A stretch of 64,000 nt of DNA from Stomoxys calcitrans. Taxonomy: Eukaryota > Arthropoda > Insecta > Diptera > Muscidae. Both the position numbers and the translations under genes were made by a program. Each line of letters opens with the position of its first letter. Position 1 is the stretch's first letter. Shown here piece by piece: positions 33,703 to 45,384 of the stretch. The stretch lies in NCBI RefSeq assembly GCF_963082655.1, contig NC_081554.1, forward strand, positions 44,698,291 through 44,762,290, written 5' to 3'. The notes under the pieces are model-generated. The model made no database searches and was not told the origin of the DNA. It saw only the letters and a program-made list of their open reading frames with translations.

Positions 33703-36367
33703 TTATGCGATTAGATCTTGTGGTGCTTTTCGTTTTAGCCTTGTAAAAGTTTCCCGATTTGACATTAAGTTGGCCGCTAGGGGGTTTGGATGGTCGTCAA
33801 TTCTTAATTTATATGACATTAATTGCGATGAAATCTCTTCCTTTACTGTTTTTATGTTTAGATCCTTATGTAGGCGTTCGTTGGTAACGTATGTTGTGGC
33901 ATTTGTAATTATTCTTAGTACTTTAGATTGAAACTGTTGCAGTAATTTTATATTGGTATTTGAGGCGGTCCCCCATAATTGGATGCCATATGTCCAGATT
34001 GGTTTTAATATGCATTTGTATATGAGGATTTTGTTTTCCAAAGAGAGTTTCGAGCGGTATCCAATTAGGTATTTCATTTTTCTCAGTTGAATATCGAGAG
34101 CCTTTCTTTTAGTTTGGATGTGTTTCTTCCATTTAAGTTTTCTATCTAGATAAATTCCAAGATATAGGGCTTCATCTTTCTGTGGGATCTCAATTTGGTT
34201 CAATTGAACAGGGGGACATGTGGCATGTTTCAATGTATATGTAACTTGGGTAGATTTTGACTCATTGGCTTTTATACGCCATTCACGTAGCCATACCGAT
34301 AACGTGTTTAAGTACTTTTGGAGGGCATTACTCGCTTTTTGTGCATCTTTACTGACAGCTAATACCGCTGTATCATCAGCGAAAGTCCCGATCACAGCAT
34401 TCTGTGATCGTGGAAGGTCAGCTGTAAATAAGAGATATAGCAGTGGACCAAGTACACTACCTTGTGGTACACCGGCACGAATATTCTTGATGGTACTTGC
34501 TTCACCGCTTCTTGAACATAAAAATGCCGATCGTTAATATACGATTTAATAAACAGATAAAAATTGATTGGTAACAGCTTTTTTATTTTGTAAAGTAAGC
34601 CCTCGTACCATACCTTATCAAATGCTTGCGATATATCCAGGAATGCAGCTGTACAAAATTCTTTGGATTCAAACGCGTTGTGTATTGTTTCAACCAGACG
34701 ATGGATTTGTTCTATTGTGCCGTGATTTTTCCTGAACCCAAATTGATGGTCAGGGATAAGTTCTTTTTGATTTACAATTGGCGTTAATCGCTTTAAAAAT
34801 AGAATTTCAAGAACTTTGGAAAGTACAGACAGCAGACTAATTGGACGATAAGACTTTACTTGGTCTGTGGGTTTGCCAGGTTTTTGAATCATTGTTATTT
34901 GTGCAACCTTCCATTGCGGGGTACAAAGCATCGAGTCAAGCATGCGTTGTATATGTAGGTCAATAAATTTAAAGCATTTGCAGGAAGTTCTTTTAAGATA
35001 GTTGGTGTAATCAAATCATAACCAGGTGCTTTATTTGCTTTAAGGGTGTTGATAACTTTAATAACTTCAGCCTTCGAAAATTTTTTAATGGGCAGATCAA
35101 GTTGGTGGGTTTCATCTAGGATTTTTTTAATATTTTCTGGTACAACTTCATTTGTATTTGGGGTAAATACATCAAATAAGTGGTTTGCAAATGTAGTTGC
35201 TTTTTCTAAGTTACTCTTTGTCCAAGAACTATCGGGTTTTCTTATTGGGTGATTTATTTTTGGGTATCTCTTGATAGATTTGGTCACTTTCCACAGGGAA
35301 TAATCTGTAGACTTGTTTGGACCAAGACCCTGAATATTTTTTTCAAAATTTTCATTTTGTATATTCTGTAGAAGAAGTTTGAGTTCGGCTGTTGCTTTGT
35401 TTAGTTTCCTCTTATCATCAGGAGATCGCGTTCTTTGCCACGTTTTCTTCGCTTTCCGTTTAATGAAAAGTTTTTTCAAGACGTTTGTTGGAGTAGTGTG
35501 ATTTATGGAGAAACTTTTCTGAGGTGTTGCATTCCATGACGCTAGTTGAATATTGCGGACTAGATGTTCCACTGCATCTACTAAATCTTCGTCTGTTTTA
35601 AGAGGAATGTTCTCACTTAGATTCGTACTTAAAAGATACCGAAAATAGTGCCAATTGGTTTTCTTATTGTGTAATGTACATTTTTGGTCCTGTATTATAT
35701 ATTTGCAATGCACGGTAAGGAGAACCGGTGAATGGTCGGAAGAGAGTTCACAGATCGATGTGCAATTTTGTGATCCTTCGGGGATACCCTTTGAGACACA
35801 AAAATCAATTAGATCTGGGGTTTTATTTACATCAGTGGGCCAATATGTTGGGGTACCAGAGGATTTAACGTTCAAGTTCAGTTCTTTGATGGCGTAAAAC
35901 AGTTGTTTTCCCTTTGGAGATGTAAGTCGGGAGCCCCATAGAGGATGTTTAGCATTGTAGTCACCACAAGCTAAGAATTTGTTTCCAAGTGATCTGAAGA
36001 AACTAATGTATAAATCTTTTTTAATGTTATGTTTCGGTGGGCAGTAAATTGAGGAGATGGTTAATGGTCCAAGCCAGTCTTCTACTATAATGTTAGTTGC
36101 TTGTATCTCTTGCGCGCAATAATGTGTTCCTTGGTGATGTTTTATGGTTTTTCTTATTAGGATCCCCGATCCTCCTCTTGCTTTGCTGTCAGGGTGATTT
36201 ACATGATAAAAATCATATTGTGGAATTAAAAGATGAGATTTTTGTGTAAAGTGTGTCTCACAAATTAGCATTACATCTATCTGTCTTGTTCTTAGGAATT
36301 CCTTTACTTCTAATATATGGTTTGACAAGCCATTTGCATTCCAGAAAACTATGTTGAGTTGACTCAT
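33703..36367 (-). pseudogene. Jockey-like ORF2: endonuclease–reverse transcriptase with two frameshifts
   Basis: ATG at 36367. Endonuclease (residues 1-220): E37 in 'ICETH', D136 and N138 in 'GDYNAKH', 'TPDLIDF' at 183-189 and S-D-H at 210-212, so the catalytic set is complete. The RT follows with 'LKANKAPGYD' (about 34,990-35,050). A frameshift near 34910 moves the text to a second frame ('KPGKPTDQVKSYRPISLLS', 'QFGFRKNHGT', 'AFLDISQAFDKVW'). A second shift near 34480 moves it to a third frame with 'GVPQGSVLGP' and 'FADDTAV', the catalytic aspartates. The stop is at 33703. With both shifts it cannot make active RT. The enzyme would nick DNA and prime reverse transcription at the target. Confidence 0.88.
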
Positions 36368-37845
36368 ATGGTAATCTGTGAAAGTTGAGCAGTAACATTC
36401 AAAATAAGGCTGGTCATTTGCTGCATTAGAGCATTGAGGCTGGTAAGCATTTCCTTAATGTTGGAGACATTAGGGTTACATATAGGTTGTTGTTGTAGTG
36501 TTGGCTGGCTTTGTGGGTGTTGGGAGTGAGATTGAAGAGTAGGGTTCTGGTTTATAATATTTTGGACGTTTGTGGAGTTGGTGACAGCATTGGAGTATGA
36601 AGCTGGAGCTGTTAGATTTGATTGTTCTGTGATTGCTTGGGAAGTTATGGCTTGTCTTTCTCTATTTGTTCTTTGAGTTGGAAAGTGTTTTTGAAAAAGT
36701 TGTTTATAAATGTTGCAACCTTTATAGTTTGCTGGGTGGTTTCCTTCACATAGGGCACATTTCACTTCGCTAGCCCAATTTTTACGTACACAAGACTTTG
36801 AGTCATGACTACCAGCACATTTGATACAAACAGATTTTTTTCTGCAATAAGTTTTAGTATGGCCATATTGTTGACAGTTTGCGCATTGTGGTATGGTTTT
36901 CTTTGGACGAGGTGCTTCAAATTTAACAATAGTATTCATAAGTCTTGTGACAGAAAAAATATTTTTATTGTTTGGTTTCGTGGATAACGTTATTTCGAAT
37001 AATGGTAGTGGTTTTTTAGAATATCTATTCTTAATATTCCATACATTGGTGGCTTCGTGACCTTCTTTCAGAAGCTCATCCTTCAGTTCTTCCACATCTA
37101 CAGTTGGATGAATATTTTTGAGAATCACTTTGAACCCTCTTTCATTTTTCGGTTTGTAGGTATGGAATTCTGTATCCTTTTTTTGAAGTTCTTCAACAAT
37201 TACTTTATATGTTTCATGGGTCTTTGACATTATTTTTATCTGATCATTACGAAGAGACTTGATTTCGTATTGATTTGGTACGCATTGGGAAAGAAGCGAC
37301 ATCAATGGCTGAATATTTCCAACCTTATCCACAAAGATTGGTGGTGGTTTGGAATGTTCAAGTAAATTTGAATTAGCATCAGTTTGTAAATTTGAACTCA
37401 TTGCCTGGCTATCCAGAATTGCAAATTGATTTTCAGAAGCTGGATTACTTTTTCCAAGCCAGTATTCGTTTACTGTAGCTTGCTTTTTGTTGGCATTAGA
37501 TTGGTTTGGACTTTCTCTATGTCGTTTATTCTTTTGGACTGTTTGCCATTCACCTGTTGGATTTGGGGTTGTTACAATGCTTTCGGCAATATTTTGTTGG
37601 TGGTTCTCAAAACGGCCAACTTCATTTGCAAGTTCTTCTTCGTCTGTTTGAAACGACTCAGAACATTGGTTTTGATTAATTTGCCCTTTCAGGGTTTCGA
37701 CATCTTTTTGAAGTTGAAAGCACAATCTTTCATATTTTTGGCTTCTCGCTGACAGCTCGGCGTTTGCCTTTTCTAATTGCTGGAGCTTGCTTACTCTCAG
37801 CGAACCAATACTGTTTCTTGGGGTTATGTCCTCGCTCATATTCAT
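36364..37845 (-). CDS. Jockey-like ORF1 (gag-like RNA-binding protein), intact
   Basis: 493 codons, open from ATG to TGA. Residues 18-58 are a likely coiled coil ('KLQQLEKANAELSARSQKYE' onward). A PRE_C2HC-type region ('FKVILKNIHPTVDVEELKDE') spans about 238-312. Three zinc knuckles follow: CX2CX4HX4C at 321-334, CX2CX3HX4C at 340-352 and CX2CX3HX6C at 363-377. The C-terminus is Gln/Asn/Ser-rich. Such proteins coat element RNA and carry it to the nucleus. The stop codon overlaps the ORF2 start as ATGA (36367-36364), suggesting coupled translation. An intact ORF of this length means the insertion is young. Confidence 0.92.
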   Translation of the reverse strand: MNMSEDITPRNSIGSLRVSKLQQLEKANAELSARSQKYERLCFQLQKDVETLKGQINQNQCSESFQTDEEELANEVGRFENHQQNIAESIVTTPNPTGEWQTVQKNKRHRESPNQSNANKKQATVNEYWLGKSNPASENQFAILDSQAMSSNLQTDANSNLLEHSKPPPIFVDKVGNIQPLMSLLSQCVPNQYEIKSLRNDQIKIMSKTHETYKVIVEELQKKDTEFHTYKPKNERGFKVILKNIHPTVDVEELKDELLKEGHEATNVWNIKNRYSKKPLPLFEITLSTKPNNKNIFSVTRLMNTIVKFEAPRPKKTIPQCANCQQYGHTKTYCRKKSVCIKCAGSHDSKSCVRKNWASEVKCALCEGNHPANYKGCNIYKQLFQKHFPTQRTNRERQAITSQAITEQSNLTAPASYSNAVTNSTNVQNIINQNPTLQSHSQHPQSQPTLQQQPICNPNVSNIKEMLTSLNALMQQMTSLILNVTAQLSQITI

Positions 37846-38060
37846 AGTTAACGGCTATCAGTGGGTATTTAGTGTCGATAATGCAGTATATGCGCTTTGT
37901 GTAAACACGCCATATACGCGCGACATTACCAACAGCTGATATCGTCAGACTACTTTTTTATGCGACCAAGCTATGTAAAGGTAGTAGGCAACCCACAATC
38001 ACTATTTGGCAGAAACGACCAGCTGGTGTTGTTAAATTTGTAAAAAGTGATTTAACAACA

Positions 38061-38680
38061 CACAAACAAGCTGTCTCTGTCGTTTATTCCAGTCAAAAAT
38101 TTTTGTTTCGATGGAGTTTGTTGAAAAATTCAATTTAATTTAATCGATTTTAAAACTCACTCAGAGTCCGAGACGTTTTTCTTCCTATGGCAAGATGTTC
38201 CGGATGAAGATATCTCCTACCCAACACCCTACCAGCATCCAAAAAGCGCCTAGATTAGGAGGATTGGTTTGTATTTCTGCAGCAGACAAAAAACGCGACC
38301 GTATCATGGAATGACTCTTATATCCAAAAAGTAAAAATTAAAACTCTTATATTCCCGAACATTTAACACCTCAGCTCTAACTATTCAAAATTTCAAAGAA
38401 TTATCTCTAACCGTTCTCACACGGAATATTTTTTACTTATTTTTTTCAATATTCTCCCACTGTGAGAAGTTGGAAGAGCTCAGAGCCAATATTGAACGAA
38501 AAATAGCGATCGTTTCGTCTGAAATGTGTGGTCGAGTCATCGAAAATTGAGTCCAATGTATAGGCAGATGAATACGAACCCGCGATGGGGATATGAACGA
38601 AATCGAATTCCATTCCATTGTACTTCAAGCCGACAATAAAGTTTTCGAAATATCTCAAAGGGTGTGTGTTTTATATAAAA
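38061..38680. other. noncoding intron, contains a dispersed-repeat fragment
   Basis: At 38360-38470, 'aacacctcagctctaactat … ccgttctcacacgg … attctcccactgtg' is the inverted dispersed repeat also seen at 30690-30800. Nothing else recognised. Confidence 0.5.
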
Positions 38681-39070
38681 AGAAGTAAAAACGCATTAAA
38701 TTCCGCCGTGTCCAACTTTTGATTCCCATTACCATGGAAATTTTTATTATTTAAATTTATTATAACACTACTATATCCATATTAATATGGTACGATCTTA
38801 ATCATAAGTATGGTACGATGTTAATCATATTTGTTTCAGTTGCCGAGAAGCTCTATACAAGTAAAAGATCGAAATTTCACCGAAAACGGGTAATATAGGT
38901 CGACCATCAGAATTAGGGCTTAATCACATGAACGCGCCGCCCTAATTCTGTTGGTCGACCCATATGACAGTTATATCTAAATATGGTCCCATCTGGACCA
39001 TATTTGGGTTGGATGTCGGCAGACTTAAATCAGCTCGGAGAATAAATGTTCCTTTTATTGTCTTTAGACC

Positions 39071-39261
39071 ACCATAGCGCATGTCCGCCCATGACGCTGA
39101 ACGCCTGGGTTCAAATCCTGGCGAGACCATCAGAAAAAATGTCAAACTTCTCTCCAAGGAGGTGTCGCACTGCGGCACTTGAATCGGACTGCACTCATTG
39201 ATATGTGAGAAGTTTGCCCCTGTTCCTTAGTGGAATGTTCATGGGCAAAATTTATATTTTA
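39071..39261 (+). mobile_element. tRNA-derived SINE, internally deleted, perfect 16-bp TSD
   Basis: TTATTGTCTTTAGACC lies at 39055-39070 and 39262-39277. The B box is 'gttcaaatcc'. Most of the A-box region and about 100 bp of the body are missing. Confidence 0.9.
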
Positions 39262-40054
39262 TTATTGTCTTTAGACCTTAAAGCTGAAGATCGGTCGCTA
39301 TGACAACTATATCTAAATATAGCCCTATCTGTACCATTTTCGGAATAAATGTTGGGAGTAATACAACCCACTGTTCCGAATTACAGCGAAATCGGGTAAT
39401 AAATGAGACTGTTATGCGACACAAGACTCAAAATCGGCAAATCGGTCTATATGACAGCCATATCCAAATATGTTCCGATCTGGACCATCTTTGGTTCGTA
39501 TATTGACGGGCCTAATAAAACTCACTGTTCTGAGTTGCAGCAAAATCGGGTAATAAATGCGCCTGTTATTGGCTTAAGACCCTCAATCGGCATATCGGTC
39601 TATATGACAGCTATATGTAAATAAAGTACGATATACACCATATTCGGGTCGGATGTTGTGTCCCCTAGTGCAACTCATTGTTTCAAATTTCAGCTAAATC
39701 GGAGAACAAATGTGCCATTTATGGTCTTAAGACCTTAAAGCTGAAGATTGTTGTCTATGGCAGCTAAATATACCTAAATAAAGCCCGATCTGGACCATAT
39801 TTGGGACAAATGTTGGGAATCTTGATATAACTCACTGTTCCAAATTTCAGCGAAATTGGGTAATAAATGCGCCTGTTATAGGTCTAAGGCCCAAAATCGG
39901 TAAATCGGCCTATATGGCAGCTATATCCAAATATGTTCCCATCTGGACCATTTTTGGTTCGGATAATAAAACTCACCATGCCAAATTTCAGCGAAATCGG
40001 GTAATAATAAAGCGCCTGTTATAGGCTTACCTGCGTTTAGGAGAAATATGAGTC

Positions 40055-40156
40055 CCATGGCAGCCGGTTGTACGTACCGGATTTGAACCGTTGAAACCCT
40101 TCATCGGGCCGCCGCCTCAGTGTACAACACACTGCTACAAATACAACAACAACAAC
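40055..40156 (+). mobile_element. short (CAA)n-tailed element
   Basis: It starts 'ccatggcagccggttgtacg' and ends 'ctacaaatacaacaacaaca'. GAGTC flanks it (40050-40054, 40157-40161), a short TSD. Confidence 0.82.
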
Positions 40157-40196
40157 GAGTCTGTGCAAAATTTCAACTCAATATCTCACTTTTTAA

Positions 40197-41685
40197 CCAG
40201 TAAGGAAAAGCAAAAGTCGGGCGGTGCCGACTGTATAATCCCCTACACCTACCCTATAAGTACAATGTGGGAGCTATTACCAATTCTGAACCAATTTTGA
40301 TGGACCTCGGCGATCCACGGTTGACAAATGACAGCATTTTTGCAAATGACCCAAAATCTGACGAACATATATATGGGAGCTATATCTAATTCTGAACCGA
40401 TTTCGAGCAAACTTCTCAGTTTATGTGGTAGTCTTCGAGGAAAGCGTGGGGCAAAATTTTGGGAAGATTGGTCAAAAAATGCGCTTGCAGCGGCTCTTGG
40501 GGTGAAAATCTGGCGATATACATATATGACAGCTATATCTAAATCTAAGCCGATTTCTATGTAGTTCTCCAGTAATATCGAGAGTCATTAGAAAATCCTT
40601 ACTGCCGAATGTCGAGAGAATCGGTTAACAAAAGACCATTTTATTGCAATATTACTGCAAATCGGACGAACATATATATGGGAGCTATATCTAAAACTGA
40701 ACCGATTTCGAGCAAACTTCTCAGATATTGTCACAGTCGTCGAAGAAAGTGTTGTACGAAGTTTTGGGAAGATTCATCAATAAATGCGCTTGCAATGGCT
40801 CTAGGGGAAAAAATCGGGCGATATATATATATGAGAGCTATATCTAAATCTGAACCGATTTCCATGAAATTCACCAGTAATGTCGAGAGTCAAGAGAAAA
40901 TCCTTCCTAACCAATTTCTAAAGAATCGGTTAACAAATGACCATTTTATTGCATTATTACTGCAAATCGGACGAATATATACATGGGAGCTACTTCCCAT
41001 TCTGAACCGATTTATATGAAATTAACCGGTAATGTCGGGAGTCATAAGAAAATCCATCCTGCCAAATTTTGAGAGAATCGGTTAACAACTGACCATTTTA
41101 TTGAAGTATTACTGCAAATCGGACAAACATATATTGGGTTGCCCAAAAAGTAATTGCGGATTTTTTAAAAGAAAGTAAATGCATTTTTAATAAATCTTTG
41201 AATGAACTTTAATCAAATATACTTTTTTTACACTTTTTTTCTAAAGCAAGCTAAAAGTAACAGCTGATAACTGACAGAAGAAAGAATGCAATTACAGAGT
41301 CACAAGCTGTGAAAAAATTTGTCAACGCCACTATATGAAAAATCCGCAATTACTTTTTGGGCAACCCAATAGATGAGAGCTATATCCAAATTTGAATTGT
41401 TTTTTTCCAATTTCAATAGGCTTCGTCTCTAGGCCGAAAAACATGCCCATACCAAATTTGAAGACGATCGAATGAAAACTGCAACCTGTACTTTGTACCC
41501 AAATTAACATGGACAGACAGACGGACGGACAGACAGACAGACGGACATAGCTAAATCAGAAGAATCAGAAAGTGATTCTGAGGATCAGTATACTTATCAA
41601 TGGGTCTATCTCTCTTCTCTATCTGTTACAAACTAATTCACTAAGTTATAATACCCTGTACCACAGTAGTGGTGTAGGGTATAAT
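40197..41685 (+). repeat. second-type monomer element with 305-bp dimeric repeat
   Basis: It starts 'ccagtaaggaaaagcaaaag' and 'gtcgggcggtgccgac'. It ends 'accacagtagtggtgtaggg'; the same ends occur at 62870-63605. Inside, the unit opening 'acgaacatatatatgggagc' starts at 40361, 40666 and 40971 (305-bp period), each made of two unlike monomers of about 152 bp. It is flanked by 'TAA' on both sides and splits the surrounding element's trailer. Confidence 0.82.
41134..41369 (-). mobile_element. mariner-type MITE, copy 6
   Basis: Full-length, TA on both sides. It sits in the fourth 152-bp monomer of the dimeric element: 'acaaacata' on the left continues as 'gatgagagctatatcc' on the right. Confidence 0.9.
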
Positions 41686-41850
41686 AAAGACTGTAGCGTT
41701 ATTATAACTGACGGACAGACGGACATCGTTAAATTGTCTTTGAATTTTACAACGAACCGAAATATATATACTTAGTAGGGTATATACAAAACGTGTTACG
41801 TGTGTTACAAAACGAATGAATATACCCCCTGTCCTATGGTGATGGGTATA

Positions 41851-42424
41851 AAAATAAAGTTGCCAAGTTCTTATTGGGAACCCCGATATATGCTTTTAAT
41901 AACTCCATATCTGTTTTCATAAACACATGAGCCGAAAAACTTTATATTTTTTTATATAAACGTTTGCATTTGAAATTTCATTATTAAAGCCAAGAAACTT
42001 ACCACCTGAATTCTAGTCATAAAAGTCCTTTTGTATAGATCCGTGTATTTACGTTGGGTCTCTGAAAATATTCGAATGAACAAATCACTAACAAATTTAA
42101 ATTGTTAATAAACCTGAAAAGGAAGCATTGGATATACCACAGAGAGTGAGAGCACTGCTAATGTCCTGTGTCTTCAGTTCTCTTCAAATGAGAACACATA
42201 ATAAACAAAACGCAGTAAAATATATGAGTGTGTATGCATGTGTATGGTATACATATGACCCTTGCCGCTGCTTGGTGTTGTATATTAGGCCATATCGTTT
42301 TAAGGAAATATTCGATAAAAATTAAAAGTCAACAAACTTCGGACAGATACAACAGACAGATTCAACGATATCGCTAAATTGTCTACAAATTTTACGACAA
42401 TCAACCGTAGACGGTCGAATCCGC
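41851..42424. other. noncoding intron sequence
   Basis: No recognised family apart from scraps resembling trailer sequence near 42330-42390. No exon seen. Confidence 0.45.
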
Positions 42425-45330
42425 ATAACTTTTGTGTGATTTGTTCTATCTTTCGTCTGCTTGATTCTTTTGAGTGTCCAGATCCAAGAACTCTGCGACT
42501 AAGATGGGGTGCGTCCAGAGGGATCTGGGTCTGAGATGAGTGGGTCTGGCTAGGCAATTAAACAGGTGACGTGTGTCGTGTGGTCCCTGGTCACAATCGG
42601 GACATACATCTTGCACGTTAGCATCAATCCTTGCTTTGAAGCAATTGAGGCGGCTGCATCTGCTGGATGGCAATTGGGCGAGAAATACTCAGATTTGCCG
42701 GGGAGGTCAATTTCTTCAGGTGCAATGGCAGGCGAACGTTCTCCAAAGACCACATTCACCCGGTAGCTATTTACCGCATCTGCTAGAGTGTCTGCATGAA
42801 TGTTGTCTTGGCCCGCTTGATATGCTGCTTGATCTAGAGGTTTTCGCTTGTAGCGCTGGACCTCACGCTCTAGATCTTGTAGATCTACCTTAAGGCTTCT
42901 GGACGGTGAATACCTATCCACATTATGATGATTTGGATGGTCTCTGCGATAACATCCCAGAAGGTGTCGCTTAGACAGCATGTAGTTATGTCTTCGCACG
43001 GTTAATATCTTTGTCTCCTGATGGAGGTGATCCACGTGAGAACTGAGGAGACAGCCTGTCACAGTTCGAAGGGCGGTATTCTGACAGATCTGTATATTAT
43101 TCCACTGCGTGTCACAAAGCTGGCGGAACAACACTTGCGCTGCATAACTCAACACCATTCGGCCAATTGCTTTATGCGTTGTCAACAAGGTTTTTTTGTC
43201 AATTGCTGACGGCAAGTGACTTGAGGACCTTGTTTTTACTTTAGACAAAATTGCTGTGGCTTGTAGGGAAATTTTGTAAGAGCTGTCAAATTTGACTCCA
43301 AGTATTTTGGGACACTTGTAGTCGGAATTGTTACTCCGTCGACCATCACTTTCAGTACCCTACGCACCTCATGCGTGTATGTAGTGAAAAATGTGGCTAA
43401 AGATTTGGTGGCGAATATCATCAAATTTCTTGTTGCGAAATATGAGGCAAGTTCGTTGAGAAAGATGTTCAACCTACCTCGACCATCACTTTCGGTTCCC
43501 TACTCTCCTCATACGTGTGTGTAGTGAACAATGTGCCTGAAAATTTGGTGGCAGATATCTTCAATTTTCTTGCAGTGAAATAAGGAGCAAGTTCGTTGAG
43601 AAAGATGTTCAACCTATCACAGATGTAATTTATGGGTCGGGGGTCTGATGACATGATCGAACAATCGTCTACATATGATACGATCTCTATTCGGTCTGGA
43701 GTGGTTGGAATGGAGGATAGGTAGAGTGCCGGAAACATCACTGCGCCTTAGAGAACTCCCTGTTTCACTATATGGTGTTTCGACTTCTTAGCCCAAAATT
43801 CCACAAATGACTGGCGACCACACAGATAATTCGCGACCCAGAGTTGCAGGCCTGGCTGGAGGGATGAGTTGACGATGTCCTCAAAGAGTTTGGCAAGACT
43901 GACCGTGCCGAATGCCTTTGTTAGGTCGAGTGCCACGAGGACGGTCCTATCACATGGACCGTCCTATCACCACGTCCTATAATGAGGAGGAGGTGATGGT
44001 ATACAGTCTTCGAAATCCATGCTGATGATCGGCAAATGGAAATTCTCCAGAGAGGAGGATTCTCTCGGGAGGAGTAGTCCCTCAAGCGTCTTTGCTATTG
44101 GTGAGAGTAGGGAGATCGGTCTGTACGACTCTCCAAACTCGGATCCTTTTCAGGTTTCAGTAGCGCGATCAAATGCAAATTTTGCCCATGAACATTTCAG
44201 TAAGGAACAGGGGGCAGTGATCAGTAGCGGGATCACTCTACCCATCTTCCAGATATCGGGTGCTACGATGTAAGAGTGTTCAAAGACAGGTTGAGGACTC
44301 TCGTAAGCTACTCGACTCCAGGTTGATTCAGATTTTTCAGCATTAGTGTAGAGATTCCGTCGGGTCCCAACGCCTTGGATGATTTGGCGCCACAGATGAC
44401 ATTCGTAACTTAGTCCACGGCAAATTGAGATGGCTGCTCATCGACTCGTAGACCACGGATATGACGTGCGGCTCTTCTCCGAGCACAGTTACTTTCGGGA
44501 TGCACAATAAATAGAAAAACCTGGCGCACCTCTTCGGATCAATCACGGTTTCTTCGCCAAAAGTGACTGAGGTCCTATCATCCCGTCTACCGGGTTTCGA
44601 GAGTGACTTAACAGTAGATTACAGCTTGCCTAAACCGGTGCCTAATTTACATTGCTCCAAGTGTTCCAGCCACAAATTCTGCTTCTGTTCGTTGACTGCT
44701 TTGTTAATTTCCAGATTCAACTCGCTGATTCTGGGGTTGGTGGGGTCTGTGCAATGAATCCCATCACGCTCGTCTGCATGTACCGGTGCTTGCAAAGGGA
44801 AATTGGGCCGCACTTGGGGTATTCGACCGGCTGGTATAAAGCGAGCGGCTACTTTGTTAATGATGTCTCGGAATTTCCTCTCGGCAACTAGCACATCCAA
44901 GGGGGGTGGCAGTTCACTGAAGCGGCTATTAGTATACTCTCTGAAGCCAGCCCAATCGTCATTCTTTTGATTGATAAACGTTCGGCGCTAAGAGCTTATG
45001 AAGACGGGTGGTTGGTCGATAGTGAGAATTATGGGGAGGTGATACGATCCCAAAGTAATGACGGTTTGCCAGGTTTCGTCACTCAAGAGATCAGGGAATG
45101 CAATGGAAATGTCTGGCGAGCTGCTGCAACTCCTCGTAAGCCTGGCCGTTAATTGGAACACCGCTACCACGTTGTTTATCTCAATCTCGGCAGTACCGGT
45201 CTTGACTGCTATCCCCATGCATTCCATGTAGGGGTCACTAGCGCCAGGCACAGGTGAGATTGGTCTATACTTCACGGAATGGTGTATCACGAAGGCCAAA
45301 CCTTCGCCTCCATTCCTTTAGCGATCCTTG
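42425..45330 (-). mobile_element. LINE-D: decayed non-LTR retrotransposon
   Basis: Reading the - strand from 45330, an endonuclease-like part comes first ('FVIHHSVKYRPISPV', about 45295-45250). The RT follows: 'ALDLTKAFGTVSLAKLFEDI' near 43935-43880, with Gly for the usual Asp, and 'SYVDDCSIM' near 43680-43655, the catalytic motif. The C-terminal part has the finger 'CPDCDQGPHDTRHLFNC' (about 42610-42560) and 'SLWTHPILVAEFLDL'. Stops and shifts separate these blocks. No RNase H is seen. The clade is uncertain. A partial copy lies at 31480-32345. Confidence 0.8.
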
Positions 45331-45384
45331 CGTAGCACATTTTATCCGTGACAACTGTGTAAGCTGCGGGTGTTGGTCTGTAAT

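Larger units (their letters stand above)
33525..38060 (-). mobile_element. Jockey-clade non-LTR retrotransposon, nearly intact
   Basis: It runs on the - strand. The 3' end is an oligo-A tail (22 T on the + strand, 33525-33546). ORF1 (37845 to 36364) and ORF2 (36367 to 33703) occupy most of it, with about 150 bp of 3' UTR. The 5' UTR extends past 37845 and its exact start is uncertain (37.98-38.1 kb); I could not find a convincing target-site duplication. Zinc-knuckle ORF1, APE-type endonuclease, RT and absence of RNase H fit the Jockey clade. It is the least decayed LINE here, antisense inside the 16-kb third intron of the host gene. Confidence 0.87.
38680..41850 (+). repeat. monomer repeat element carrying four nested insertions
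   Basis: It begins 'aaacgcattaaattccgccg' and has monomers with 'tatatggcagctatatccaa', 'tatgacagctatat' and similar. It ends with the trailer at 41690-41850 ('acggacagacggacatcgtt', 'gtgttacaaaacgaatgaat', 'ggtgatgggtata'). The trailer's upstream half lies at 40157-40196 ('tctgtgcaaaatttcaactc'), so the piece at 40197-41685 interrupts it. A SINE and a (CAA)n element are also inside. Confidence 0.8.

Noticed and set aside
34220..37752. Open frames on the + strand across the Jockey-like element (for example near 34220, 35046, 36805, 37426)
   Set aside because: Antisense shadows of ORF1 and ORF2, without codon or domain support.
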